DNA of 56,671 nucleotides from an uncultured Spirochaetales bacterium. GTDB taxonomy: Bacteria; Spirochaetota; Spirochaetia; Sphaerochaetales; Sphaerochaetaceae. The position numbers were made by a program, and so were the translations under genes. The stretch lies in assembly GCA_949299185.1 (NCBI GenBank), contig CASFZR010000005.1:1-56671 (forward strand), in the 5' to 3' direction. Below are positions 32,350-41,500 of the stretch, piece by piece (position 1 is the stretch's first letter; every line of letters begins with the position of its first letter). The notes under the pieces are model-generated. The model searched no databases and was not told the origin of the DNA. It saw only the letters and a program-made list of their open reading frames with translations.

Positions 32350-35300
32350 GCCTCATTGCCATCCTTATCCCAGAAGGTGCTCCTCGACCAGTCCCTCACA
32401 TAGAGGACGCAGGAGAGGCACCTTCTTCCATATATACCCTCCATCGCCCTAGCGTATTTCGTGATCTGTCCCTTATGCATCTCAGGACATCTCACCCTGT
32501 CAGTCTTATAGTCCACGACCAGAAGATGATCCGGCAGGTGGATAAGAAGATCCACGGATCCCTCGACAACAACGCCATCATCAGGGTAGTAGAACCTCAC
32601 CTCCGTCTCAGCCTTGTTGCCAAGGACGAACTCCGAATAGAACGATGAGCTGGTGAATGATTCCGCGATAGCCTCGGCATCAGCCTCAAGCGCCTTCAGC
32701 TCATCCTCGGTCAAGGAGCTGTCCCTCGCTCTCTCCAAGGGCTTGCCCGAGATTTCGGCCTCCAATGCTGAATGAACCATAATACCGAATAAGGTATGTA
32801 ATTTCTTTTCTGAAATTATATCATCAGCATTGAACGAAGGAAGCATCTCACCGCTCATGAAGGAATTATCCACATCGGCAAGGCTATCGCGCACGCCGAT
32901 CCTCGCCAGTCCGGCCTCGCCTTGGGGATAGATATCCTTCTCATACCAGCTGCTATGGCCATCCTTTCCCTTATGAGGGAAGAGATCAGTCACGGGATAG
33001 GATGGTATGACGGAAGGCGCCACTGCAGATGGTGAGAGCGTATAGAGATCATATAGGGAATTGCTCGAGCGCTTCTCAACGCCCGTCAGCACCAGATGAT
33101 CCATTGCCCTTGTCGCTGCGACATAGAGCGCCCTCTTCCGCTCGGCGATCTCCCGACGTCTGGAATAGCCGGAGAAGAGCCTTGAGACAGGGTGCGCGAG
33201 GGATCTGGGCTCAAGGAGGACAAGCGGATGGAGGCCGGAACGCATCACGGTGGTGCTGTCACGCTGCACCCCGATACCCTTCGTCGCATCGGCGAGGATC
33301 ACGATCGGGAACTCAAGCCCCTTGGACTTGTGAATCGTCATCATCTGTACAGCATCGCCGGAGAAGTGCTGTATCGAGATATCCTTCATCTTCTCCACCG
33401 AGCCTATGAGAGGCCTGATGGCATCGAGATAATCCGAAAGCGAGCGGCCCTTTTCCTCCATCGTGGCCGCCAGCGTCCAGAGGTAGAGAAAATGCTCCTC
33501 ATAGACCGCAAGCTCCCTCGAGGAGACAAGATATGAGTGGTAGCCGCTCTCATAGTAGATCGTGTCGAGGATGCGCGTGAGGCTCTCCCGTCCCACCATG
33601 CCTCGGGCCTTGGAGTACAGCCTAGACAGGGACTCATAGGATTCAGCATCCCGTTCGTCTCCCGGCCGCAGCTCCCCGGAGAACGCCTTGAAGCCCTCGG
33701 GATCCTTATCGGCAAGAAGCGTCAGCGTCCTGTCAGATATCCTCGCGAACGGGGAACGCAGCAGCGTCAGGTAGGCGAAGCGGTCATTAGGATAGAGAAG
33801 AAGCTGGAGGAAGGCGTAGATATCGCTGGCAACGCCATCCAGCGTCGTCGACGCGCTCTCTACGACGGCATATGGTATGCCGTGGATGCGGAAGGCCCGC
33901 TCGAATGGCATCTGGGACTTCGTCGTCTGCAGGAGTATCGCGATATCCGAGAAGCGAGGGCGGCGTAAGGCCCCGTCCCTGTCCGCGATAAGGTACCCAT
34001 CGCCGGAGACCATGCGGGCTATCAGGGAGGCGACATAGAGCGCCTCAGCGTCCGATGCCTCCACGTCATCCTCGCCGGATGAGTCCTTGGGATAGAGCGC
34101 CACGGAGATCCTCGGGGACACTCCCCGCGATTCCCGAGGGACTATCCTCTCGTAATCAGCCTCATAGGAGGAGGAATCGACACCGGTGAACTCCGCGATG
34201 AGACGCTCCTCCCTCTCACCCTCTTCGCTCTCCTCACGGCTCTCGAAGACAGACGCGAAGGCCTCGTTGAAGCGCTCGATGAGCCCAGGCTCAGAACGGA
34301 AGTTCTGCGGGAGGGAGAGGATGCTGCCGCCTATGCGCGAGATATCATTCCTGAGGGAGCGGAAGACGGAGACATCGGCTCCGCGGAAGTAGTAGATCGA
34401 CTGCTTATCATCACCGACGAAGAAGAGCTTTGACGGGTCGGTCTCCTCCACGGATGGGATACCATCACCACATCTGTCCAGACGCTCCGAAAGGAGGTAG
34501 AGCATATCGCGCTGAGAGGCGTTGTTATCCTGGAACTCATCGACCATTATGTAGCGGAACTTACGCTTATAGTAGTTCCGGACATCCTTGTTATCGATGA
34601 GGATAGCCCGTGCCAGCGCCTCCGTGTCCTTATAGGAAAGCACGCCGAGACGTCGCTTCTCCTCCTCCATCCTCGACAGGAAGGCCTCGGCAAGGCGCGA
34701 CACGGAACGCTCGAATGGCCTCATGGCCTCAAGGCTATCAAGTTCCTGTAGCCTGTCGAGTATCGGACGGTAGGATGACTTCACATACTCGCCGATGGCC
34801 TTGTTGCGAGTGCGCCTGAGGTTGATACGCGGCATGGAGGCATAGTCCGAACGGCCATACGCGTCCACGGCGGCCTCGATCTCCTCAGAGAGCGGCGAAG
34901 GATTCTCCTCTGATATAGTAATGAGTCCTTCCATAACGCTATCTGCCCTCTCCATAACGCTTTGCCTTATCATATCGGAGATAAGGGAGAACGATGCCAT
35001 GTTCTCCTCAGCGCTGAAATCAGTGAGTATGTCAGCATGGCTTACAGATAGCCTGAGGAAGAACGACAAGAGGCTTTCCGGGCTATACTCCGCCGCCAGT
35101 GCCGCGAGGTCTGAGCGAAGGCCATCATCCTCCTGCAGCTCGTCGAATATCGCAGCGGCCATGTCCTCGGCGTCGGCGGTATCTAGATTGGAGAAGTCTC
35201 TCGTGATGCCATAGCGGAGGGAATCGGTACGGGCTATCTCGCTCCAGAAGGAATCCATCGTGGAAATACGCGCCTTGGGGAAATGCTCCGCAAGCTCGGC

Positions 35301-35576
35301 AGAGAGCGCCTCATCGCCAAGAGCTGCCGATGACAACATGCGATGTATCCTCTCATACATCTCGCCCGCGGCCTTCTTCGTGAAGGTGATCGTCAGTATC
35401 TCATCGGCATGGGCCTTGCCCTCCATGACAAGGCGCAGGAAACGCAGGGAGAGTACCATCGTCTTCCCAGCCCCAGCTCCCGCGGAGACGACGGTAGAGC
35501 GATCCGAGTAGACGGCGGCAAGCTGCTCTGGGGAGAGCGTGCGGCCGATGGATGCAAGGAAGTCAGCGAATCTCAT
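32346..35576 (-). CDS. addA: AddA helicase-nuclease
   Basis: 1076 aa. With AddB it resects double-strand breaks for RecA. UvrD-type helicase motifs: Walker A SAGAGAGKTMV (~31), FTKKAAGEMYERI (Ia), MVDEFQDNN (II), GDDKQSIYYFRGAD (III), LPQNFRS (IV), TIHKSKGLEFPIV (V) and YVAATRA (VI). The C-terminal PD-(D/E)XK nuclease is shown by GSVDLL and VVDYKTDR (~1015-1040). Slightly shorter than Firmicute AddA (~1200). Start overlaps the addB stop (ATGA). Confidence 0.93.
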   Translation of the reverse strand: MRFADFLASIGRTLSPEQLAAVYSDRSTVVSAGAGAGKTMVLSLRFLRLVMEGKAHADEILTITFTKKAAGEMYERIHRMLSSAALGDEALSAELAEHFPKARISTMDSFWSEIARTDSLRYGITRDFSNLDTADAEDMAAAIFDELQEDDGLRSDLAALAAEYSPESLLSFFLRLSVSHADILTDFSAEENMASFSLISDMIRQSVMERADSVMEGLITISEENPSPLSEEIEAAVDAYGRSDYASMPRINLRRTRNKAIGEYVKSSYRPILDRLQELDSLEAMRPFERSVSRLAEAFLSRMEEEKRRLGVLSYKDTEALARAILIDNKDVRNYYKRKFRYIMVDEFQDNNASQRDMLYLLSERLDRCGDGIPSVEETDPSKLFFVGDDKQSIYYFRGADVSVFRSLRNDISRIGGSILSLPQNFRSEPGLIERFNEAFASVFESREESEEGEREERLIAEFTGVDSSSYEADYERIVPRESRGVSPRISVALYPKDSSGEDDVEASDAEALYVASLIARMVSGDGYLIADRDGALRRPRFSDIAILLQTTKSQMPFERAFRIHGIPYAVVESASTTLDGVASDIYAFLQLLLYPNDRFAYLTLLRSPFARISDRTLTLLADKDPEGFKAFSGELRPGDERDAESYESLSRLYSKARGMVGRESLTRILDTIYYESGYHSYLVSSRELAVYEEHFLYLWTLAATMEEKGRSLSDYLDAIRPLIGSVEKMKDISIQHFSGDAVQMMTIHKSKGLEFPIVILADATKGIGVQRDSTTVMRSGLHPLVLLEPRSLAHPVSRLFSGYSRRREIAERKRALYVAATRAMDHLVLTGVEKRSSNSLYDLYTLSPSAVAPSVIPSYPVTDLFPHKGKDGHSSWYEKDIYPQGEAGLARIGVRDSLADVDNSFMSGEMLPSFNADDIISEKKLHTLFGIMVHSALEAEISGKPLERARDSSLTEDELKALEADAEAIAESFTSSSFYSEFVLGNKAETEVRFYYPDDGVVVEGSVDLLIHLPDHLLVVDYKTDRVRCPEMHKGQITKYARAMEGIYGRRCLSCVLYVRDWSRSTFWDKDGNEA

Positions 35577-38092
35577 CGTACGACGAACCTCCTCCGGCAG
35601 ATCGAGCGGTATTCACAGCCCTGGCAGTTCTCATCCGAGGAGATGGCGTGCCAGTCGCCCTCCGCCATCGAGGAGGCCGCGGCGGCTATCTCCCCTATGA
35701 TATCCTCATCGCTCCTCTCCATCGGAAACGATGAGACGGCGCCATCGCGGAGGGTGACGAAGTACGCGGCATCGACGCCCTTCCCCTCATACGCGCTCTC
35801 AGTGAGGAGCCTGTAGATATACATCTGGTAGCCCTTCCTCCCGGCCTCGGCACCGGAGAAGCTGCCACGGCTCTTATAGTCGAAGATGACAAGCCCCTCT
35901 CCCGCGGCAGAGAACGCCAGGCGGTCTATCTTGCCGGTGAGGAGGAAGCCCTCTTCCTCGAATGTCCGCGACAGCCAGCTCTCAAGGCCGCCCTCATCAA
36001 GAGGACGTGAAAGCTCATCCATGCGTCTCGCGACCTCTATGAGGTTCCCAAGGTAAACGGAGCGGAGATAGGAGACGATGAGATCGGTCGCCCTCATGGC
36101 ATACGCCCCCATCCCCTCGCCGCTCTTCCAGGCCTCCATCTCCTCGGAGAAGATGCGCGGTATATCCTCATCGGCGGAGCGCTCATCCATCTGGTAGAAG
36201 CGCTCAAGCACCCTGTGCAGCCTGTTGCCCATCTCCGCCGCATCCAGCGTGGCGACCTCGAACGATAGAGGACGATCAAGGCCGAAGCGATGACGGAGAG
36301 CATACACGAACGGGCAGTGGCGGTAATCATCGAAGGAGGAGAAGGAGATGCGCAGCGGCTTCTCCAGCGGCACTCCACGGAGGCTGGAGGTTAGGTCTTC
36401 CTCTGCGGGGATATCCCTCATGGCCGTAACGTGGCCGCGCTCGAATCCCGTGCGCTGCAGCGGATAGATCCTGCCGCACTCAGGGAATGAGGACTCCGAG
36501 CGCCAAGGATCATCGGGAGCGTAGCTGTCCACGCTCTCTAGGATAGAGAGAGGCAGGGCGAAGCCTGCGTATGTCTCCGAGGAAGCGGAAAGCACGAGAT
36601 CATCGGAAAAGACCGAGTAGCAGGCGATGATGTTCCTCGTTGTATCCTCCTCGCTCCTCTCACCCTCGATCTCATAGTCCGAGAGGAAGGACGCCTTACG
36701 GACCGTCCTCGCGCTCTCCTCATCATTGAGCGCTATGATGAACCTGTGCCTGACGGCAAGCGCCGCGTCCTGAGTCAGAGGATAGACCCTCACCCCGCCG
36801 CCCCTGCCGCGCGGCACATAGCGAGTGTCACGCAGATACGAGATGAAGAGAGGGAAGAGCGGACGGGATGATGAGTAGCCCTTCTCCTCGGCGCGCCTCA
36901 CCGCGCTCAGGAACGACGAGAGGGCATCCATGGCGAATGAGTACACATCGGCATCCTCCGCGTTCCCAGAGAACTGCTCATCGGCAAGGAGACCCCCCAT
37001 CAGCGCATGAAGCTCGGGGATGATCCTCTCAGGATCGGTCTCGGCCATGAGCTTATCGAGGGTGAAGCGCAGCGTCCTGTACCAGTCGCCGCCCATCGCC
37101 TTCGGGATCCTCAGATACCTGTCATGCTCGAATGACGGGGCTGATGAGATCGAGTTGGCGACGGCGAACTCTATGAACGACACCAGCGCGTCATGATCGC
37201 GGAACGGGATCGCGGGATTGAGGAAGAAGCGCTTTAGCGCCTGCAGCGAGTAGCGTGTCGTGTACATCTCGCTCAGCGAGGAGAGGAACGCCCCCGATGG
37301 ATAGGAAAGCGGGGAACGGCCTGCGACGAACTCCAGAGGGATATCGAAGAGGTAGGATTCCTCCTCAAGATACGGCCTTAGCCTCTCCTCCGCCGACGTG
37401 CTTATCACGATATCCGAGAACGGGACTCCCTGATCCAGAAGGGTCCGCATCGCGATGAAGAGGGCCCTTATCTCCTCCTTCTCATTCCCGTATCTACGGA
37501 TGGTGAGCCCCGATGGGAACGGCGCCTCGATGAACCTCACTCGCGGATTGCCTTCCAAGGCCTCCACGGCCCTCTCCTCCTTCGGGAAGGCGGAGGGCAT
37601 CACAAGCGCGTGATCCACACTGAACACTGGCACTGACAATTCCTCAAACGATGGCTCATACAGCCCAAGAGAAACAAGATAGCATCGATATTCATGCTCA
37701 AGAAGCGCTATATCGGCCTCTGCGCGCCCATCCCGCTTGGAAACACCATGGGACTCGGGGAGACCCTGCAGCATCGATCGGAGATATGGAGCCAGACGTT
37801 CCTTCACCTCTGGGTAGCGATGTGACACGAAGTAGCGGAAGCGGTCGGAAAGCACCGATGCCGCGTACACAGAGAAGAGAAGCCGGTCAACATCGCCCGC
37901 CGCCGTCCTCCCACCGTCGGAGGACAGCAGCAAGGAGTAGAATGTGTCAAAGGCTATCACGGAAGACGCCTTGAGCCCTCGCTTCCTCTCCTGGACATAG
38001 CGCACGGAGAAAGCCCTCGCACTCTCCTCCGTAGGGAACACGAGGACAATACCGGACTCCACAAGATCGAAAAGGCCGCTCATCACGCTCAT
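35573..38092 (-). CDS. addB: AddB-like nuclease subunit
   Basis: 839 aa. The C-terminal third is a PD-(D/E)XK nuclease with ISFSSFDDYRHCPF (~583), GKIDRL and IFDYKS (~745-765) and three Cys in CQGCEYRSIC (~820-829), which with the Cys of HCPF match the iron-sulfur staple of AddB nucleases. The N-terminal ~550 residues are helicase-like but lack a clear Walker A, as is common in AddB/RexB lineages. Coupled to addA. Of two near starts (38092 and three codons later) I keep the first. Confidence 0.88.
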   Translation of the reverse strand: MSVMSGLFDLVESGIVLVFPTEESARAFSVRYVQERKRGLKASSVIAFDTFYSLLLSSDGGRTAAGDVDRLLFSVYAASVLSDRFRYFVSHRYPEVKERLAPYLRSMLQGLPESHGVSKRDGRAEADIALLEHEYRCYLVSLGLYEPSFEELSVPVFSVDHALVMPSAFPKEERAVEALEGNPRVRFIEAPFPSGLTIRRYGNEKEEIRALFIAMRTLLDQGVPFSDIVISTSAEERLRPYLEEESYLFDIPLEFVAGRSPLSYPSGAFLSSLSEMYTTRYSLQALKRFFLNPAIPFRDHDALVSFIEFAVANSISSAPSFEHDRYLRIPKAMGGDWYRTLRFTLDKLMAETDPERIIPELHALMGGLLADEQFSGNAEDADVYSFAMDALSSFLSAVRRAEEKGYSSSRPLFPLFISYLRDTRYVPRGRGGGVRVYPLTQDAALAVRHRFIIALNDEESARTVRKASFLSDYEIEGERSEEDTTRNIIACYSVFSDDLVLSASSETYAGFALPLSILESVDSYAPDDPWRSESSFPECGRIYPLQRTGFERGHVTAMRDIPAEEDLTSSLRGVPLEKPLRISFSSFDDYRHCPFVYALRHRFGLDRPLSFEVATLDAAEMGNRLHRVLERFYQMDERSADEDIPRIFSEEMEAWKSGEGMGAYAMRATDLIVSYLRSVYLGNLIEVARRMDELSRPLDEGGLESWLSRTFEEEGFLLTGKIDRLAFSAAGEGLVIFDYKSRGSFSGAEAGRKGYQMYIYRLLTESAYEGKGVDAAYFVTLRDGAVSSFPMERSDEDIIGEIAAAASSMAEGDWHAISSDENCQGCEYRSICRRRFVVR

Positions 38093-38098
38093 ACGATT

Positions 38099-38127
38099 AC
38101 TATAGCCGCAAAACGCGATGGACGGAA
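38099..38127 (-). promoter_or_regulatory. Promoter of addBA, predicted leaderless
   Basis: On the minus strand TTCCGT (38122-38127), 17 nt, TATAGT (38099-38104), then 6 nt to the ATG. No Shine-Dalgarno. The -35 match is weak. Confidence 0.38.
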
Positions 38128-38137
38128 GGAAGAGGGC

Positions 38138-38695
38138 TCAGAATGACTCAAGAAGCCTCTGGTTATAGCTATCCGCGATACCGACGGCAAATGAGATCGA
38201 GACGTCGTTGCTGACCTGTATGGTAAGAAGGGGGATGCCGATGCAGGTAAGGAGCGTCCCGCCTCCGAGAAGGCCGAGGAACAAGGCATCGTTATCGGTG
38301 AAGAAGATAGATGTGAGCATCGCGGCCAGACCGACTCCTGAGAGCGTCACTCCGGCTATGGCCATGTTCTTATTCGTACGGGCGGCGTCTGCCTCGGCAT
38401 CGGCGAGCGCGTCATAGCCGGCAAGGCGGTAGAACTCCTCCTTGGATATCTCGACCGGTCCCCTGTATGGATACCACTCGCGCGAGGTACTGCTCGATGA
38501 ATACGTGTCAAGCCATCCCCAGCCCCAGTCATATATACCGCCGGTGGTGTAGGTATGCTCCGAGGTCTGGATGCTCAGGGCGTTGGAAAGATAGATCTTC
38601 TGCTCCTCCATGGAAAGTGCCTTGAGGCTATCGGCGGCAGAGGCCGTCGATACCAGCATGCAGAGAACAAGCATCAGCGCTATGAACCTTCTCAT
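38138..38695 (-). CDS. Exported membrane protein of unknown function
   Basis: 185 aa. A cleavable signal peptide (MRRFIALMLVLCMLVSTASA, cut after residue 20) is followed by a Tyr/Trp/Ser-rich stretch and two hydrophobic segments at ~110-130 and ~135-160. Probably an inner-membrane or periplasm-facing small protein. A good GGAGGA site precedes the ATG. No family recognised. Confidence 0.75.
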   Translation of the reverse strand: MRRFIALMLVLCMLVSTASAADSLKALSMEEQKIYLSNALSIQTSEHTYTTGGIYDWGWGWLDTYSSSSTSREWYPYRGPVEISKEEFYRLAGYDALADAEADAARTNKNMAIAGVTLSGVGLAAMLTSIFFTDNDALFLGLLGGGTLLTCIGIPLLTIQVSNDVSISFAVGIADSYNQRLLESF

Positions 38696-38745
38696 ATCAT
38701 TCCTCCGTACTATAGCTTACAGATGGAACGAAAGGTATTCAACGA

Positions 38746-38773
38746 TTGTTTCGGCCATACATTCATGTTAATC
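38746..38773 (+). promoter_or_regulatory. Promoter of the CPBP gene, predicted leaderless
   Basis: TTGTTT (38746-38751), 16 nt, TTAATC (38768-38773), then 8 nt to the ATG at 38782. No Shine-Dalgarno sequence. Both boxes deviate from consensus. Confidence 0.35.
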
Positions 38774-38781
38774 TCAGCACC

Positions 38782-39654
38782 ATGAAAGGAAGGAACCGCA
38801 TCCAAGGGGCGCTAGTGCTGCTCATCTCCCTGATGCTCTGGCTGGGCGTCGGGCCGGTCCTCTCGCTCCTATACCTTTCATGGCCCCGTTCAGGGGAGGG
38901 CTGGCTCTCTGTCCTGCAGGGGTACATCACGGTGCATATTCCCTTCATGGTCCTCTTCCTGGGCCTCCTTCTCGGAGCCCGGCTGATCATCGGTACAAGG
39001 CTTGGGAAGCTGCTCTCGCCCAGAGGCTTCCGCTGGCGCTATGCCGCTCAGTCAGGCCTCGCCTACCTACTTATATCGATACTCTCTACCATCTGCCATA
39101 TAGGAAGCATAGAGCCCAACGGCATCCCATTCGGCAACTGGATTCTATTCATCATCCCCGTGCTTCTCCTGACGCCGATGCAGGCGATAGCGGAGGAGAC
39201 CATCTTCAGGGCCCTGCCCGCGCGCATCGCATATGGCGATACGCTTCCTGACTCTCCGCTGAGGGCATTGCCATTCTCAGTCGTCTCTGGATTGCTGTTC
39301 CTCATACCGCATCTGGGGAATCCGGAGGTCGTGCTATCTGAGGAGGCAGTGCTGCCTATGCTCTACTACTTCCTCTGGGGAGCGGCAGCCGCATACCTTG
39401 CCGTGGAGACAGGGGGATTCGAGGCGCCATGCGCGATGCACGCCGTGAATAACCTGTACATAGCCCTGATAGTGAACTACCCTGATTCAGCGATGCCTAC
39501 GGAGGCCCTCCTCATCGATAGCACCCCGGCATCTAGCATCACGACCCTGCTCTACGCGCTCCTGGCCTTCATAATCATACATGGCCTGAGCGTCTGGAGA
39601 GGATATATAGAAGAAGGTTTCAGATGGCAAGGAAGAAGCAGAGCAGGAAGCTGA
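38782..39654 (+). CDS. CPBP-family intramembrane metalloprotease
   Basis: 290 aa with about seven or eight membrane helices. The CAAX/CPBP glutamyl protease motifs are AEETIFRALPARI (EExxxR, ~138-150), LIPHLGNPE (His, ~175) and HAVNN (~216). In bacteria these proteases act on bacteriocins or signal proteins, but substrate here is unknown. Homology and the adjacent promoter favour the ATG at 38782 over the frame opening at 38746. The 3' end overlaps the nuclease gene by 31 nt. Confidence 0.87.
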   Translation: MKGRNRIQGALVLLISLMLWLGVGPVLSLLYLSWPRSGEGWLSVLQGYITVHIPFMVLFLGLLLGARLIIGTRLGKLLSPRGFRWRYAAQSGLAYLLISILSTICHIGSIEPNGIPFGNWILFIIPVLLLTPMQAIAEETIFRALPARIAYGDTLPDSPLRALPFSVVSGLLFLIPHLGNPEVVLSEEAVLPMLYYFLWGAAAAYLAVETGGFEAPCAMHAVNNLYIALIVNYPDSAMPTEALLIDSTPASSITTLLYALLAFIIIHGLSVWRGYIEEGFRWQGRSRAGS

Positions 39655-40622
39655 GGAAGGTAAGGAGGACGCTCATACTCCTCCTTATCCTCATCATCAT
39701 ATTCGCGGTGCTGTCATTCATAACCCCGACCAGAAGCGAGCTGGATGGAGGAAGCGGACAGACTGCCACAATAGAGGACCTTGAGCTGCCCTCCCCCATA
39801 GAGGGCGAGCAGCTCATCAGGCACACCGGCTATACCCTCTCCTACAACGAGGAGCATGAGCTGCCATCATACGTGGCCTATGAGCTGACGCGCGCCGAGG
39901 TACTTGGCGACGGGGAGAGGGAGGACTCCTTCAAGGAGGACAAGGCCGTCCGCACGGGATCGGCAGAGCTTTCCGATTACCGCGGAAGCGGCTATGACAG
40001 GGGACATATGGCGCCGGCCGCGGACTTCAAATGGTCGGCAGAGGCGATGAGCGACACCTTCTTCCTCTCCAACATGGCACCGCAGGATCCTTCGTTCAAC
40101 AGAGGCATCTGGGCGGACTTGGAGGCTGTGGTAAGGACGATGGCATATGAGAACGGGAGCGTCTATGTAGTCACAGGCCCCGTGCTTACAGACGGGCCAT
40201 ACGAGACGATCGGGAAGAATGAGGTATCAGTACCAAGGCGCTTCTATAAGGTGGTGCTTGATTACACCGAGCCTGAGATCAAGGCGATAGGCTTCGTCCT
40301 CCCCAACGAAGGCTCAGACAGGTCGCTCCAGAGCTATGCGGTGAGCGTCGATGAGGTCGAGGAGATAACAGGACTGGACTTCTATCCGCGCCTTCCCGAT
40401 GAGGAGGAAGGGAGGATCGAGGCGGAGTGCGATCCCTCGCTCTGGTCGTTCAACGCCTTCGTGCCGACAGGAGAGAGCGCCGATGTGGAATACGTGGCTC
40501 CTTCGGGGAGCATTGCAGATGACGTGCTTTCCCTGATACTCTCTCTATTCGTCGACCTCAAGACAGAGGTATTCGACCTCTTAGGACTCTCAGGCATAGC
40601 GGAGGCATTAGGAATAGTATGA
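39624..40622 (+). CDS. DNA/RNA non-specific endonuclease, membrane-anchored or secreted
   Basis: 332 aa. A basic N-terminus and one hydrophobic helix (~13-32) give a membrane anchor or uncleaved signal. The NucA/EndA beta-beta-alpha metal nuclease core has the signature YDRGHMAPAADF (~122-133, DRGH catalytic His) and SNMAPQ (~150), followed by FNRGIWADLE with the metal-binding Asn. It would degrade nucleic acids outside the cytoplasm. A GAAGAAGG site lies before the ATG; the stop overlaps the era start (ATGA). Confidence 0.9.
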   Translation: MARKKQSRKLRKVRRTLILLLILIIIFAVLSFITPTRSELDGGSGQTATIEDLELPSPIEGEQLIRHTGYTLSYNEEHELPSYVAYELTRAEVLGDGEREDSFKEDKAVRTGSAELSDYRGSGYDRGHMAPAADFKWSAEAMSDTFFLSNMAPQDPSFNRGIWADLEAVVRTMAYENGSVYVVTGPVLTDGPYETIGKNEVSVPRRFYKVVLDYTEPEIKAIGFVLPNEGSDRSLQSYAVSVDEVEEITGLDFYPRLPDEEEGRIEAECDPSLWSFNAFVPTGESADVEYVAPSGSIADDVLSLILSLFVDLKTEVFDLLGLSGIAEALGIV

Positions 40623-41500
40623 AGGCAGCTACGGTATCCGTGATAGGCCGCCCATCAGCGGGCAAGTCGACGATCGTGAACACGATCACGGGGATGAAGG
40701 TCTCGATAACCAGTCCCACCCCGCAGACCACGAGGAACAAGATAAGGGGCATCTACACCGACCAGAGGGGGCAGCTGGTATTCACCGATACCCCCGGCTA
40801 CCACCTCTCCGACAAGGAGATAAACAGGAGGATGCAGGATGTGACCGTCTCCTCGCTCTCGGACTCCGACATGATCCTCTACATGCTCGATGGCACGAGG
40901 ACTCCAGGAAAGGAGGAAGAGGCCATAGCGGAGCTGGTGAAGAAGGCAGGGGTGCCTGTGGTGGCGGTCGTCAACAAGGCCGATGTACTCAGCGATGAGA
41001 GGAAGAGCGAAGCGGAAGCCTTCCTCCGCGCCCACTTCCCCTCCTCCGCCATCCTCGTCGCCTCCGCCTCGAAGGACGAGGGCATCGACGAGGTCCTGAT
41101 AGAGCTGTTCCGCCTCGCTCCCGAGGGAGAGATGATGTATGACGAGAGTACCTATACCGACCAGGACCTCGAGTTCCGCGTCTCAGAGATCATCAGGGAG
41201 AAGACGATATCATCGCTATCGGATGAGATGCCCCATGTAATCTACGTGGAAGTGGAGGACATGGAGTATGACGAGAACTCCAGGGAGGTCTGGATCCGCG
41301 CCGTGATAAACGTCGAGAGAGAGGGACAGAAGGGCATGATCGTCGGCAAGGGAGGGACAAACATACGCCGTATCCGCAAGGAGTCCTTCACCGAGATCAG
41401 GAGGATATTCCCCGGCTCGAAGCTCAACCTCGACCTCCGCGTCAAGGCTGATCCGAAGTGGAGGAAGAGCGGGAAGGTCCTCTCCCGGATCTTCCGCTGA
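40619..41500 (+). CDS. era: GTPase Era
   Basis: 293 aa, essential small-subunit assembly GTPase. G1 GRPSAGKST (~9-17), G2 TTRNKIRG, G3 DTPGYH (~58), G4 NKAD (~119) and G5 SASKDEG (~144) are intact. The C-terminal KH domain (GQKGMIVGKGGTNIRRI, ~236-252) binds 16S rRNA. Coupled to the nuclease gene by a 4-nt overlap and ends against the convergent ABC transporter. Confidence 0.96.
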   Translation: MKAATVSVIGRPSAGKSTIVNTITGMKVSITSPTPQTTRNKIRGIYTDQRGQLVFTDTPGYHLSDKEINRRMQDVTVSSLSDSDMILYMLDGTRTPGKEEEAIAELVKKAGVPVVAVVNKADVLSDERKSEAEAFLRAHFPSSAILVASASKDEGIDEVLIELFRLAPEGEMMYDESTYTDQDLEFRVSEIIREKTISSLSDEMPHVIYVEVEDMEYDENSREVWIRAVINVEREGQKGMIVGKGGTNIRRIRKESFTEIRRIFPGSKLNLDLRVKADPKWRKSGKVLSRIFR